Source: CALARM01 sp964431735
GTDB lineage: Bacteria; Vulcanimicrobiota; SpSt-956; JAKJGF01
Assembly: GCA_964431735.1 (NCBI GenBank)
Contig: CAYSLJ010000003.1
Location: 1-64,000 of the forward strand
Direction of reading: 5' to 3'
Length of the DNA: 64,000 nt
A program made the position numbers and the translations under genes. Of the stretch, positions 44,063 through 53,580 are shown piece after piece; within the stretch, counting starts at the first letter, position 1; each line of letters begins with the position of its first letter. The notes under the pieces are model-generated. The model made no database searches. It was given only the letters and a program-made list of their open reading frames with translations, and was not told the DNA's origin.

Positions 44063-46931
44063 TTGAACGAACAGAAAGGGCAAGATAAACAACTCTTAAA
44101 AGTTTCATCACTGGAAGAGATCAGAAAAAGTTTTAAACTCAGAATTGAAGAAAATAAGAAAGAACTTCAAATAGAAAAAGAACAATCTGTAGAATCCAGG
44201 CAGGCAGATGGTCAGAGAAACTATCAGATCTTCAGATCTATTCTGGATACCTTCTGGGCAGAAGGGCATTTATCAGATGTCCAAAAAAATTTGATTGAGA
44301 GAAAAAAAATAGCCCTTGCAATTCCTGATGATGTGGCAGAAAAAATTGAAGGGGAAGTAAAAAATAAATACTGTCAAAAAATTGAAGACAGTTACCAGAA
44401 AAAAGAAAATTTATCTGAAATAAAGAAAAATAAACAGAATCTGAAAATTCTTCTGTACAGAACCATGCTGGAAAGTACCCTTGTAGATGGAGATTTTACA
44501 GAAAAAGAAACACTTTATTTAAGAAGAAAAAAAATAGAACTTGACATAACAGATGAAGAAGCAACATCACTGGAAATACAGGTAAGAACAGAACTAAAGT
44601 CTGAAAAATCTTCTGCGGAAAAATCCCTGCTACCGGTTAATAAAATTACTTTAAATCGCCATCCCAGGCCTGAAGAACATGAAGATAAAAAAACTGAAGA
44701 AATTTCTCCTGAAAATGTAAAAGAAGAAACAGATAAAACAGCTTCAGAAAGATTATTTATAAAACCTTATACATCTCTACCGGAAAAAGAAGAAATTAAA
44801 AACATTGAAATAAAAGAAGAGTGTTCCGGGAAATCAGATGAAGAAGCTAAAAAGCAGGCTCTCAGGTTAAAATGGCTTGCTGAAGAAGAAGCTCTTCAGA
44901 AACAGGATGAAAAAACTTCTGAAGAAGAAGCTAAAAAACAGGCTCTCAGGCTAAAATGGATTGCTGAAGAAGAGGCCATTAAAGATCAGGAAGGGGAAAA
45001 AATAGAGACACAACTTCCTGAAGAAGAAGCAAGAAAAATCGAAGAAGAAGAACTTGCACGAAAAGCACAGGAAGAATTCAACAGAGCTCAAGAAGAAGCA
45101 AGAAAAATCGAAGAAGAAGAACTTGCACGAAAAGCACAGGAAGANNNNNNNNNNNNNNNNNNNNNNNNNNNNNNNNNNNNNNNNNNNNNNNNNNNNNNNN
45201 NNNNNNNNNNNNNNNNNNNNNNNNNNNNNNNNNNNNNNNNNNNNATTCAACAGAGCTCAAGAAGAACTACAAAAAAAAGCCGGAGAAGAATTGAAAAAAT
45301 CTGAAGAAGCCAAAAAACAGGCTCTCAGATTAAAATGGCTTGCCGAGGAAGAGTCTCTCAAGCAACAGGAAGAAAAAACATCCGACCCTGACACAGAAGA
45401 CGAGTTAAAAAAGCTTGAAGAAGAACTTGCAAGAAAAGCACAGGAAGAATTCAACAGAGCTGAAGAAGAAGCAAGAAAGCTTGAAGAAGAACTTGCAAGA
45501 AAAGCACAGGAAGAATTNNNNNNNNNNNNNNNNNNNNNNNNNNNNNNNNNNNNNNNNNNNNNNNNNNNNNNNNNNNNNNNNNNNNNNNNNNNNNNNNNNN
45601 NNNNNNNNNNNNNNNNNGAAGAAGCAAGAAAGCTTGAAGAAGAACTTGCAAGAAAAGCACAGGAAGAATTCAACAGTCCAGAAGAAGAACTTCATGGGGG
45701 AGAAGTATTAAAAGAATCTGAAAAACCTGTCTGTGAAGGAGACAGAAGTGATGGGGTATCTGAAGAAGAAGCAAGAAGGCAGGCTCTCAGACTGAAATGG
45801 CTTGCTGAAGAAGAGTCCCTTAAAGAAGAGGAAGAAAAGTCACGAAAGCAGGAAACCTCTGCAGAAAAAAACATTCCCGGAGAAGAGACATCCGATGAAG
45901 AAGCAAAAAAGCAAATTCTGAGATTGAAATGGATGGAAGAAGAAGAGGCACTAAAAAAACAACCTGTAGAAGAGGCAAAAACTGCCATACCTCTCAAAAA
46001 ATCTCTAAGTATATGTCCTGAATGTAAAACAGAAAATAGATTAAATGCGAAATTCTGTAAAGGCTGCGGGTTTAATATGTATCTACAGGCTGCCAGAGTT
46101 CCTTTATCCAGCGAAATTGTACAGGAAGAGACAATAAAACTTACTGAAGAAGAAGTAACAAGAGCAGAAGAAGAGGCAATGAAGCGTGCCGAAGAAGAAG
46201 CAAGAAGAGCAGAAGAAGAATTCCTGAGACAATCGGAAGAAGAATTGAAAAGAGCAGAAGAAGAAGCAAGAAAACTGGCAGAAGAAGAGGCAAGAAAAGC
46301 GGAAGAAGAATTCCTGAGACAATCGGAAGAAGAATTGAAAAGAGCAGAAGAAGAAGCAAGAAAACTGGCAGAAGAAGAGGCAAGAAAAGCGGAAGAAGAA
46401 TTCCTGAAACAATCGGAACAGGAAGTAAACAGAAGGAAAGAAGAAAAAAAGAAAGATATTAACATATGTACAATCTGTAATGCAGAAAACAGGATAAATG
46501 CCAAGTTTTGCCATAACTGCGGCGGTATACTTCCGGCAGTTATTGGTAATGAAGGAGATTCCGGATCTCTAAAAAAAAACTCAACTATAATATTTAACCA
46601 GTCAAAAGCAACAATAAAAATTGCAGAAGATGACCTTAATCAGGATAATGCAAAATGTCCTGTCTGTTATTCTGAAAATAGAATAAATGCCAGATTTTGC
46701 AAAAGTTGTGGTGTCAATCTCCAGGAACTTACTGTATTCTGTGCAAACTGCAGAGCTCAGAATAGAGGTATTGAAAAATACTGTAAGTCATGCGGATTTT
46801 CATTATATCAGGAAGAAAATGTAAATACTGACACAGAAGAATATATAGAAACAACAGGTCATCTTTTCGGTACAACTTATTTAAAAGATGACTCAGGGGT
46901 ATCAGTAGGGTTTGATAGTATGTTTATGTAA
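44063..46931 (+). CDS. zinc-ribbon protein with TerB-like domains and expanded coiled-coil repeats
   Basis: One gene across two 100-N gaps; about 955 codons are visible. Start is a TTG with AAGGGAGAG upstream. The first about 190 residues hold two helical repeats of TerB-like character (ILDTFWAEGHLSDVQ; MLESTLVDGDFTEKE). Then comes a Glu/Ala/Lys coiled coil made of a long repeat containing KKQALRLKWLAEEE (five or more copies) and shorter units ARKAQEEFNRAQEE and EEEFLRQSEEELKRAEEEAR. Among and after these are four zinc ribbons (CPECKTENRLNAKFCKGCG and three relatives). No membrane segment. Function unknown; probably a scaffold. Confidence 0.78.
45145..45244. other. assembly gap (100 N)
   Basis: Exactly 100 N between identical repeat flanks GAAGA and ATTC. 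Confidence 0.95.
45518..45617. other. assembly gap (100 N)
   Basis: Exactly 100 N within the 63-bp repeat, after GAAGAATT and before GAAGAAGC. Confidence 0.95.
46181..46420 (+). repeat. second tandem repeat in the same gene (about 90-bp unit)
   Basis: The block encoding EEEFLRQSEEELKRAEEE and ARKLAEEEARKA occurs nearly identically from 46212 and from 46302, a 90-bp period, with a partial third copy before the zinc ribbon at 46465. Confidence 0.8.
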
Positions 46932-46933
46932 AT

Positions 46934-46978
46934 GTGAGTGGCGAATAATGAATAATATACTCACTACTCACCACTCAC
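46934..46978. terminator. inverted heptamer hairpin between convergent genes
   Basis: GTGAGTGG (46934-46941) pairs with CCACTCAC (46971-46978); further CTCACT units follow. It lies between the stops of two convergent genes (46931 and 46985), the same arrangement as at 16933-16967. Confidence 0.55.
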
Positions 46979-46984
46979 TGCTCA

Positions 46985-48445
46985 CTATTTTACATTTTTA
47001 AGTAACTCTACAACAAACTTCCAGAAAGGTTCTATACTGGGTATAAAGAGTTTTTCATCAGGTGAATGAACACCTTGCATGGTAGGGCCAAAGGAAATCA
47101 TATCCATACCGGGGAACTTCTCCCCTATAATACCGCATTCAAGTCCTGCATGTATGGCTTTTATATTAGCCTCTTTATTGAAGAGTTTTTTATAGGTTTC
47201 ACGGGATATATTTAATATTTTAGAATCCAGATCTGGTTGCCATCCCGGATACCCCGGCCCTCTTACGTATTTAACACCGGCAAGATTTGCCAGTGATTCT
47301 ATAGCTTCTGCCACTTCCAGAATAGCCGTACCGGAAGAACTTCTATGATTTAATGTTAAAATCATTTCATCTGCTTCTGTTTTTATGATAGCCAGGTTTG
47401 TTGAAGTTTCTACAAGTTCCGGTATATCACGGCTCATAGCAACCACGCCATGGGGCATAGCATATAAAACATTCGTCACAGTCATGGCACATTTACCGGT
47501 AAAAACTTTTTTTGTAACATCTTCAGAGTGACGGGACATATTAATAACCAGATCCGGTTCTGTTTTACCGAATTCTTTTCTGAATAACTTTTCCCAGTGA
47601 CCTGTTTTTTCTTCAATTACCGTGACTTTATCTTCAGGAATCCACAGAAGAGCTTCTGCTTCTCTGGCGATGGCATTTCTCTTACTTCCACCTGAGAAAT
47701 TCTCTATCTTTATATCAATATCTTTCATAATATTCCAGAGAAAACGGTTAAGAACCTTTATGGCATTGGCATGGCCTTTATCAATTTCAAGACCGGAATG
47801 TCCGCCCTTCATACCTGAAGCTTTTACCAGGAACGGTATCATACCGGAAGGTACCTCTTCCCTGTCAATATGTATCTTTATCTCTCCGTCAAGGCCGCCG
47901 GCACATCCGACAAAAAAATCTCCTTCCTGTTCGGAATCAAGATTCAGCATGGTTCTTCCCTTAAGGAAATCTGATGTAAGAAACTTTGCGCCATTAAGTC
48001 CAACTTCTTCTTCTACTGTAAAAAGGAATTCCAGCGGAGGATGAGGCAAATCTTTACTTACCATAACAGCAAGAGATGTGGCTACTCCCACACCGTTATC
48101 GGCTCCCATGCTTGTATCCTGTGCTTTGAGGTAATCTCCGTCAATCTTAAGTTTTATAGGATCTTTAGTAAAATCATGTTCTATTCCTTTATTTTTTTCA
48201 CAGACCATATCAAGGTGACCCTGAAGAATTACAACAGGTCCATTTTCATAGTCTGCCGTTCCATTTTTCGATACTACAAGGTTTCCTTTACCATCAACTT
48301 TATAGGAAAATCCGTGTTCTTTTGCTATGGAAATAATATAATCTCTTATAGCACCTTCATTACCGGAACATCTGGGAATAGATGTAATTTTTTCAAAATG
48401 CCTCCAGAATTCAGCTGGCTGCAGGTCGTTAATAGATAATGACAT
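46985..48445 (-). CDS. pepD: aminoacyl-histidine dipeptidase (M20C)
   Basis: 486 aa, standard length for PepD/cytosol non-specific dipeptidase. Zinc ligands: His in VILQGHLDMVCEKN near residue 78, Asp in DTSMGADNGVG, Glu-Glu in TVEEEVGLNGAKF, and the distal HAGLECGI near the C terminus. Hydrolyses Xaa-His and many other dipeptides in the cytoplasm. ATG preceded by AAAGGAGTG. It lies alone between heptamer tracts. Confidence 0.95.
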   Translation of the reverse strand: MSLSINDLQPAEFWRHFEKITSIPRCSGNEGAIRDYIISIAKEHGFSYKVDGKGNLVVSKNGTADYENGPVVILQGHLDMVCEKNKGIEHDFTKDPIKLKIDGDYLKAQDTSMGADNGVGVATSLAVMVSKDLPHPPLEFLFTVEEEVGLNGAKFLTSDFLKGRTMLNLDSEQEGDFFVGCAGGLDGEIKIHIDREEVPSGMIPFLVKASGMKGGHSGLEIDKGHANAIKVLNRFLWNIMKDIDIKIENFSGGSKRNAIAREAEALLWIPEDKVTVIEEKTGHWEKLFRKEFGKTEPDLVINMSRHSEDVTKKVFTGKCAMTVTNVLYAMPHGVVAMSRDIPELVETSTNLAIIKTEADEMILTLNHRSSSGTAILEVAEAIESLANLAGVKYVRGPGYPGWQPDLDSKILNISRETYKKLFNKEANIKAIHAGLECGIIGEKFPGMDMISFGPTMQGVHSPDEKLFIPSIEPFWKFVVELLKNVK

Positions 48446-48469
48446 AATAACACTCCTTTTATTTTATAA

Positions 48470-48570
48470 TCGTGACGCGTAACGGGTGATGCGTGATGCA
48501 TAATGCGTGATGGGTATTTCATCTCCAGGGCGTATAAAACGCCCCTGCTCACTCTTCACTCTTCACCGCT
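48470..48570. repeat. composite repeat: heptamers plus GGGCGT hairpin
   Basis: GTGACGC, GTAACGG, GTGATGC, GTGATGC, ATAATGC, GTGATGG units, then ATTTCATCTCCA, hairpin GGGCGT / ACGCCC (48528-48544), then CTGCTCACTCTTCACTCTTCAC. Same order as 18148-18240. Confidence 0.8.
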
Positions 48571-50593
48571 CACTGTTATTAACTCCAAGTGTTTTAAACA
48601 CTATATCAAGCAATGCATTTATCTTAAAAGGCTTCGTGAGATAACCGTCTGCTCCTGCTTCCAGAGCTCTCTGTTTTATTTCTTCCGTTATAAGAGCAGT
48701 TATCATATAAACAGGTGTTGACCTTGTTTTCGGATTTGATTTTATCTTTCTGCACACTTCTATACCATCAAGATCTGCCATAGCTATATCAAGTAATACT
48801 ATCCCAAAATCTTCTTTTTCTATAATCTCAACAGCAGATTTACCTGAAAAAGCCGTTTTTATTTTATAATCTTCCGAAGAAAGTACCATCTCTATAAGGT
48901 TTACAACTTCCGGTTCATCATCCACAACAAGAATTGATTTCTTTTTCGGCAGGGTTTCCGTGAGTTCCGAAGGAGGAAGAATAAAACAGAGAGGTTCTCT
49001 ATTCAATAAAGATTGTATTTTCTCTTCCAGTTCACCGAGTAAAAAAGGACGATTCATAACATGAACATTATCATTTTGTTGAAATATACGTTCTGATGAG
49101 GAATTTTTCAAGACTATAACAGGAGTGGATTTGCATGCATTTAAAAGAGAAGAAATGTAATCTTCAGGCACTGCCGTATCCAGAATTATAACACCCGGTT
49201 CATAAGAAAGTCCTTCTTCCAGTTTGTTTTCTGTCATAGAAATACATAAAGGGGTTAAACCGAGATGAGTAATAGAACAGGTGAGATAATAATCGGAATG
49301 ACATCTATCGGCGATTATAAGAACAGAAGGTCTCTTACCTGTTATATAAACAGCAGAAGAAAGATATTTTTCTACTACAAATATAAGACTTTCCTTATCA
49401 AGAGGCTCAGATAAAAAAACCTCTGCATTTATTTGATATTTTTTCTCTATTCCTTCAATCTTTGATATTATAATTAAAGGTATATGGCGGGTAACACAGT
49501 TTTCCTTAAGATAATGTAAATTATCTACAGTCTCCTGTTCCATATTTTCTATATTCCATATGATTAATTCAGGTTTATATTTCTCCGCAATATAAATAGA
49601 TTCGCTCTGATAAGAAGTTGTAAGTACGGAAAATCCATTCTTTTCCAGGAGTATTTTCATATCTTTACTTTTATTTCCATCCTGACAGTAAACTTCTATC
49701 ATACCTTTAAAAGAAGTTTTTCTGGTTATTTTAATTGAAGAAACTTCTTCTTCCCGGGCGAATACAGGTAAAGCGAAAGTAAAATAGGAACCCTTGCCTT
49801 CCTGGCTGTTTACAGAAATTTTACCTCCATGAAGTCTGATAATATTACTGGTTATAGAAAGACCTATACCTGTACCTCCGTATTTTCTGCTGTGAGAACC
49901 ATCTACCTGATAAAAGCGATCGAAAATTTTATCCAGAGCATTCTGAGGAATACCGATGCCGGTATCTGCCACTTTCACTATTACAAGATCTGTTCCTGAC
50001 ATACTTATTTCTATGTGAATTTTACCTTCGTAATTATTAAATTTAACGGCATTTTCAAGTAAATTAATAAAAACCTGGCTTATCTTATCCCTGTCTCCTC
50101 TTATAATAACAGGATGGGAAGGGAACATTGTAGTAATTGTAATTTTTCTATCATCTGCTCTGGATTTTATTAATTGGACTTCCTGTTCTGCAACATCAAT
50201 CAAATTAAAAGTAGATAATTTTAATTTTTCAAACCCCATTTCCATTTTAGAAAAATTAAGGAGATTATCAATAAGAGATATTAATCTGTCAATACTTTTC
50301 AAAGATATTTCAAGTCCTCTTTTTTGCTGAGCATTAACAGGCCCTATTTTCTCTTTGAATATGAGATCTGTATAACCTTTAATAGCAACAAGAGGAGTTC
50401 TCAGTTCATGAGATACATTGGAAAGTAAATTTGATTTCATCTGATCAAGTGTTTTCAACTCCAGGTTAAGTTTTCCCAGTTCCTGATTAACTTTTTCCAG
50501 TTCTTCGTTTTTTTCTTTATAGGCTATATGATTTTCATCCATAGTGGCGGATGTATCTGCATATTCATGCCCTGCACCGAATATCATATCCAT
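48563..50593 (-). CDS. hybrid histidine kinase with three receiver-like domains
   Basis: 676 aa, cytoplasmic. An N-terminal coiled coil, HisKA with His near 61 (SNVSHELRTP), HATPase (LLENAVKFN; DTGIGIP; GGTGIGLSI), then two degenerate receiver-like modules (about 300-410 and 420-520) without an obvious acceptor Asp, and a C-terminal complete receiver (VVDDEP; LLDIAMADLDG with Asp near 601; KPFKI). No sensor domain precedes the kinase core. ATG preceded by AAGGAGGAAAA. No DNA-binding output; a partner must act elsewhere. Confidence 0.9.
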   Translation of the reverse strand: MDMIFGAGHEYADTSATMDENHIAYKEKNEELEKVNQELGKLNLELKTLDQMKSNLLSNVSHELRTPLVAIKGYTDLIFKEKIGPVNAQQKRGLEISLKSIDRLISLIDNLLNFSKMEMGFEKLKLSTFNLIDVAEQEVQLIKSRADDRKITITTMFPSHPVIIRGDRDKISQVFINLLENAVKFNNYEGKIHIEISMSGTDLVIVKVADTGIGIPQNALDKIFDRFYQVDGSHSRKYGGTGIGLSITSNIIRLHGGKISVNSQEGKGSYFTFALPVFAREEEVSSIKITRKTSFKGMIEVYCQDGNKSKDMKILLEKNGFSVLTTSYQSESIYIAEKYKPELIIWNIENMEQETVDNLHYLKENCVTRHIPLIIISKIEGIEKKYQINAEVFLSEPLDKESLIFVVEKYLSSAVYITGKRPSVLIIADRCHSDYYLTCSITHLGLTPLCISMTENKLEEGLSYEPGVIILDTAVPEDYISSLLNACKSTPVIVLKNSSSERIFQQNDNVHVMNRPFLLGELEEKIQSLLNREPLCFILPPSELTETLPKKKSILVVDDEPEVVNLIEMVLSSEDYKIKTAFSGKSAVEIIEKEDFGIVLLDIAMADLDGIEVCRKIKSNPKTRSTPVYMITALITEEIKQRALEAGADGYLTKPFKINALLDIVFKTLGVNNSER

Positions 50594-51080
50594 AGTATTT
50601 TCCTCCTTATACTACAGGGAACTGCATATAATTATACAACTTATAAGAATTAAAGGCAATGATAAGATAGTGTTTTTTTACGACAGGTAAATTTACTTTT
50701 ACTGGAAATTATAATTAATTTCATAAATCTATTAATTGATGAGGGTGATGAGTGATGGGTGATGGGTTAAGAAGAGCCAAAATCCAGTATCTGAGACATT
50801 TAATTAATTTTCATTTATATATAAAATTACCTGTCATTTTAAAACACAATCCAATGATAAAATGTTTTTATATCTTTTTCATTGATTTTTTTCATCTTTT
50901 AGACTATAATTTTTTAAAAGCTATATAATATAAAGCTTTTATATGAGAATCGTGACGCGTGACGGGAGGAATAGATTCTCATTCTCAGTAATGAAACAGT
51001 TAAAAATTTGTCCGGGAAAATTAATCGGTACATATTACTACTGTTTTACCTGAAGTTATAATCAGAAAGAGGTATTAAAT
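50594..51080. other. divergent intergenic region
   Basis: AT-rich. It includes GTGATGA, GTGATGG, GTGATGG, GTTAAGA heptamers (50744-50770), a promoter at 50882-50910, a hairpin AAAAGCT / AGCTTTT just downstream of it (50916-50942), and a short GTGACGC tract at 50952. No gene seen. Confidence 0.5.
50882..50910 (+). promoter_or_regulatory. sigma70-type promoter
   Basis: TTGATT (50882-50887), a 17-nt spacer and TATAAT (50905-50910). The nearest gene downstream starts at 51081, giving a leader of about 165 nt that begins with a small hairpin. Confidence 0.65.
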
Positions 51081-51560
51081 ATGAAAAACTATCTCACAAT
51101 CTGTCTTATAACAGTATTACTATTCATGATTTCTTCTGCAGCAATGGCGGATTTTTTGCCCGGTATAATAACCATACAGGATAAAAATTCCCGTATTATC
51201 GGTTATATAACCAGTAATGGAGAAATAATGGACAGTGATTACAATATGGTAGGCTTTATCAGAGAAGATGGAAGAATAGAAGGTTCCAATGCCTGCAGTA
51301 TAGGTTATTTTGACGGAGGAAAATTCCATGATGAAAATTTCAATCCCATAGGTTTTTTCAGGGGAAATCGCGTAGAAAATTCCAATTTTTCTCCTGTAGG
51401 TTATATTCAGGAAGGAAGAATTGAAACGAGAGACTACCAGACAGCAGGTTATTTTACAGGTAATACAGGCGGTAAAGACTGGATTATTGCAGCATTCTGT
51501 ATTTATTATACAGATATGTTTCGCCATACTGATATAGAAAAAAATCAGATAAAAAAGTAA
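51081..51560 (+). CDS. secreted beta-repeat protein, beta-flower-like
   Basis: 159 aa. Signal peptide at 1-23 (ends AAMA), then about five repeats of roughly 20 residues with the pattern GYI..GxI.DSDYNMVGF: IGYITSNGEI, VGFIREDGRI, IGYFDGGKF, IGFFRGNRV, VGYIQEGRI. The regular short beta hairpins resemble the 4- and 5-fold beta-flower proteins. After the repeats is a short hydrophobic, aromatic tail. Function unknown. Ribosome-binding site AAAGAGGT. Confidence 0.75.
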   Translation: MKNYLTICLITVLLFMISSAAMADFLPGIITIQDKNSRIIGYITSNGEIMDSDYNMVGFIREDGRIEGSNACSIGYFDGGKFHDENFNPIGFFRGNRVENSNFSPVGYIQEGRIETRDYQTAGYFTGNTGGKDWIIAAFCIYYTDMFRHTDIEKNQIKK

Positions 51561-51698
51561 GACTTTAAACGAAGGGAAAAAAATTAAGAAATTGTAAGGA
51601 AATAACTACATCATATTTACAGTTTAAATCGTGACACATAACGTGTGACCCGAGGAAAGAGACAATTAATAAAATTTTATTGCGAAGATAAAAAAGAA

Positions 51699-52400
51699 AT
51701 GCAGATGAATGAGTATATAAAATTTCTCAAAGAAGGTAACTGTCAGGAAAGGCTGAATGCAGCAAAAAAACTCGGAGAACTGAAATACAATAATGCTGCA
51801 GAAGCACTTGTATTATCTCTTATGGACAGAGACCTGTCTGTAAGAAGGGCTTCCTGGACTGCCCTTGAACATATGGAACAGAAATCGGTCAATAACATTA
51901 TAAAAAAATATACATCAACTCTTTCTTCATTTTTTATAGATGAGCTGAAGAACAGTTACTGGCCTGTAAGAAGTTTTGCTGCAAGAATTCTCGGAAAAAT
52001 CAGGGAAAGAACGGCAATTGTGCCATTACTGCAGGCGCTTGATGACAGAGAAGGTTATGTGAGATATTTTGCAGTAGAAGCGCTGGGGAAATCAGGAGAA
52101 CCATATGTACTGCCATATATGGTACAATCTCTCATTGATGATCTCGGCAATACCAGAGCCTATGTAGCAGATTCCATAAAATATCTCATCCTTAATCTTC
52201 CTGATAATATAACACCTGAAGATTTAATGTTCCTGGAAGAAACCCTGAAAAAAATAAAAGAACATAATGGTCCTGAAGAACTTTCAAAACTCTTTGAAAA
52301 AATAATTGAAGAGAAGAAAACGGAAAAAGTAAAGGATTTTGTAATAATAAAAGATAATTACCCGGAAGACAGGCAGGTGGAAATAATCTGTACAGGTTAA
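51699..52400 (+). CDS. HEAT-repeat protein
   Basis: 233 aa. Residues about 10-150 contain four HEAT-like repeats: ERLNAAKKLGELKYNNAAEALVLSL style units, then VRRASWTALEHM, VRSFAARILGKI, VRYFAVEALGKS. A charged helical tail follows. The start is ambiguous: ATG 51699 or 51705; upstream in-frame codons are GTGACCC repeat. It precedes pdxA by 4 nt, so the two are likely cotranscribed, though a functional link is not apparent. Confidence 0.8.
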   Translation: MQMNEYIKFLKEGNCQERLNAAKKLGELKYNNAAEALVLSLMDRDLSVRRASWTALEHMEQKSVNNIIKKYTSTLSSFFIDELKNSYWPVRSFAARILGKIRERTAIVPLLQALDDREGYVRYFAVEALGKSGEPYVLPYMVQSLIDDLGNTRAYVADSIKYLILNLPDNITPEDLMFLEETLKKIKEHNGPEELSKLFEKIIEEKKTEKVKDFVIIKDNYPEDRQVEIICTG

Positions 52401-52404
52401 ACAT

Positions 52405-53430
52405 ATGAAAAAAATACCTTATATTCTGATAAGCACGGGAGATCCTGCAGGAGTAGGGCCGGAAATAACTATTAAAACCATCAGATCTTTTGTAACATCA
52501 AAGGTGAAGATTATTCCTGCAGGAGATTTTAATATTTTGAAGGAAGCGAATGCACTATGTGGAAATTCTCATGCATTTCCTCTTGTAAAATTGAATTCCC
52601 TTGATGATATTAACGACATATCTTCAAACAATGAAATTTTACATATACCCTTACCGTCTGAAATACAGAAGAGACAGGTTTCGGCAGAATCAGGTGAATA
52701 TACGTACAATATGCTCAAAACCTGTTCATCGCTATGTTTAAAAGGTCTTGCTTCTGCCATGGTAACAGGGCCGATAAACAAAGAAGCTCTGAAAATGGCA
52801 GGTTATGAAGGAGGACATACAGAAATACTTAAAGATTTTGCAGGTATAACTTCTATAGACACAATCTTCTGCATAGAAAATTTGAAGATCTTTTTTTTAT
52901 CAAGACATATGTCTCTGAAAGACGCAATTTCACTTGTAAAAAAAGAAAATCTACTCAAAGCCATGATAAATATAGACAATCAGATGAAAAATCTGGGTTA
53001 TAAAAAACCTCTTATAGGTCTTCCCGGCCTTAATCCCCACAGCAGTGACGGAGGACTCTTCGGAAGAGAGGAAATAGAAGAAATGATACCTGCCGTAAGA
53101 GAAGCACGACAGAAGGGCATCAACGTAGAAGGTCCTGTAGGGGCAGATTCCATATATCATCTGGGAATAAAAGGAAAATTTGACGCCATACTTTCTCTCT
53201 ATCATGATCAGGGACATATAGCTTCTAAAACCTATGATTTTTATAAAACAGTTACAATGACGGCAGGATTACCATATATAAGAACATCGGTGGATCACGG
53301 AACAGGTTTTGATATAGCATGGAAAGGTAAAGCAAATCAGGAAAGCCTCATAAAAGCAGTAGAACTTGCCGTAGATCTGGTAAGGAAAAAAGAAAAGCCC
53401 GTATATACGAAATATCATTGTGATGCATGA
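52405..53430 (+). CDS. pdxA: 4-hydroxythreonine-4-phosphate dehydrogenase
   Basis: 341 aa, standard length. NAD-dependent oxidation in the DXP-dependent pyridoxal 5'-phosphate pathway. Motifs: STGDPAGVGPEI at the N terminus, TGPINKEAL, GHTEIL with a metal-binding His, GLNPHSSDGG, SLYHDQGHI and SVDHGTGFDIA. No other pyridoxal genes are nearby, and some PdxA2-type paralogues act in other pathways, but the sequence is of the main type. Starts 4 nt after the HEAT gene. Confidence 0.95.
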   Translation: MKKIPYILISTGDPAGVGPEITIKTIRSFVTSKVKIIPAGDFNILKEANALCGNSHAFPLVKLNSLDDINDISSNNEILHIPLPSEIQKRQVSAESGEYTYNMLKTCSSLCLKGLASAMVTGPINKEALKMAGYEGGHTEILKDFAGITSIDTIFCIENLKIFFLSRHMSLKDAISLVKKENLLKAMINIDNQMKNLGYKKPLIGLPGLNPHSSDGGLFGREEIEEMIPAVREARQKGINVEGPVGADSIYHLGIKGKFDAILSLYHDQGHIASKTYDFYKTVTMTAGLPYIRTSVDHGTGFDIAWKGKANQESLIKAVELAVDLVRKKEKPVYTKYHCDA

Positions 53431-53440
53431 GAATACCCTG

Positions 53441-53469
53441 TTGAATCATATTATATGAAATGGTATAAT
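53441..53469 (+). promoter_or_regulatory. sigma70-type promoter
   Basis: TTGAAT (53441-53446), a 17-nt spacer and TATAAT (53464-53469). It precedes the 29-codon ORF at 53491 and the flavoprotein at 53577. Confidence 0.7.
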
Positions 53470-53490
53470 GGTTGAGAGGAAGCGGGAAAT

Positions 53491-53580
53491 ATGAAATGTG
53501 CTATAAAAGCTTTTGAATTATCCCCAGGAATTCAGGCTGAAGTTGCAAAAAAATTATGTAAATTATTTAATCTGCCATGA
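53491..53580 (+). CDS. small ORF (29 aa) coupled to the flavoprotein gene
   Basis: A 29-codon frame with its own promoter 22 nt upstream and GAGAGGAAG before the ATG. Product: KCAIKAFELSPGIQAEVAKK and a short hydrophobic end, plausibly one amphipathic helix. Its TGA overlaps the next ATG as ATGA (53577-53580), so it is either a translated leader or a small partner protein. No family recognised. Confidence 0.5.
   Translation: MKCAIKAFELSPGIQAEVAKKLCKLFNLP

Larger units (their letters stand above)
45010..45680 (+). repeat. tandem coiled-coil-coding repeats (63- and 69-bp units) with gaps
   Basis: Units of 21-23 codons built around LARKAQEEFNRA. Two assembly gaps fall here. Completing the interrupted unit requires 69k bases at the first gap and 10+63k at the second; both values restore the frame seen downstream. 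Confidence 0.8.

Noticed and set aside
45257..46514. Long minus-strand open frames (Ser/Phe/Leu-rich) opposite the coiled-coil repeats
   Set aside because: They are complements of GAAGAAGAA-type codons of the zinc-ribbon gene; low-complexity, no start signals and no family similarity.
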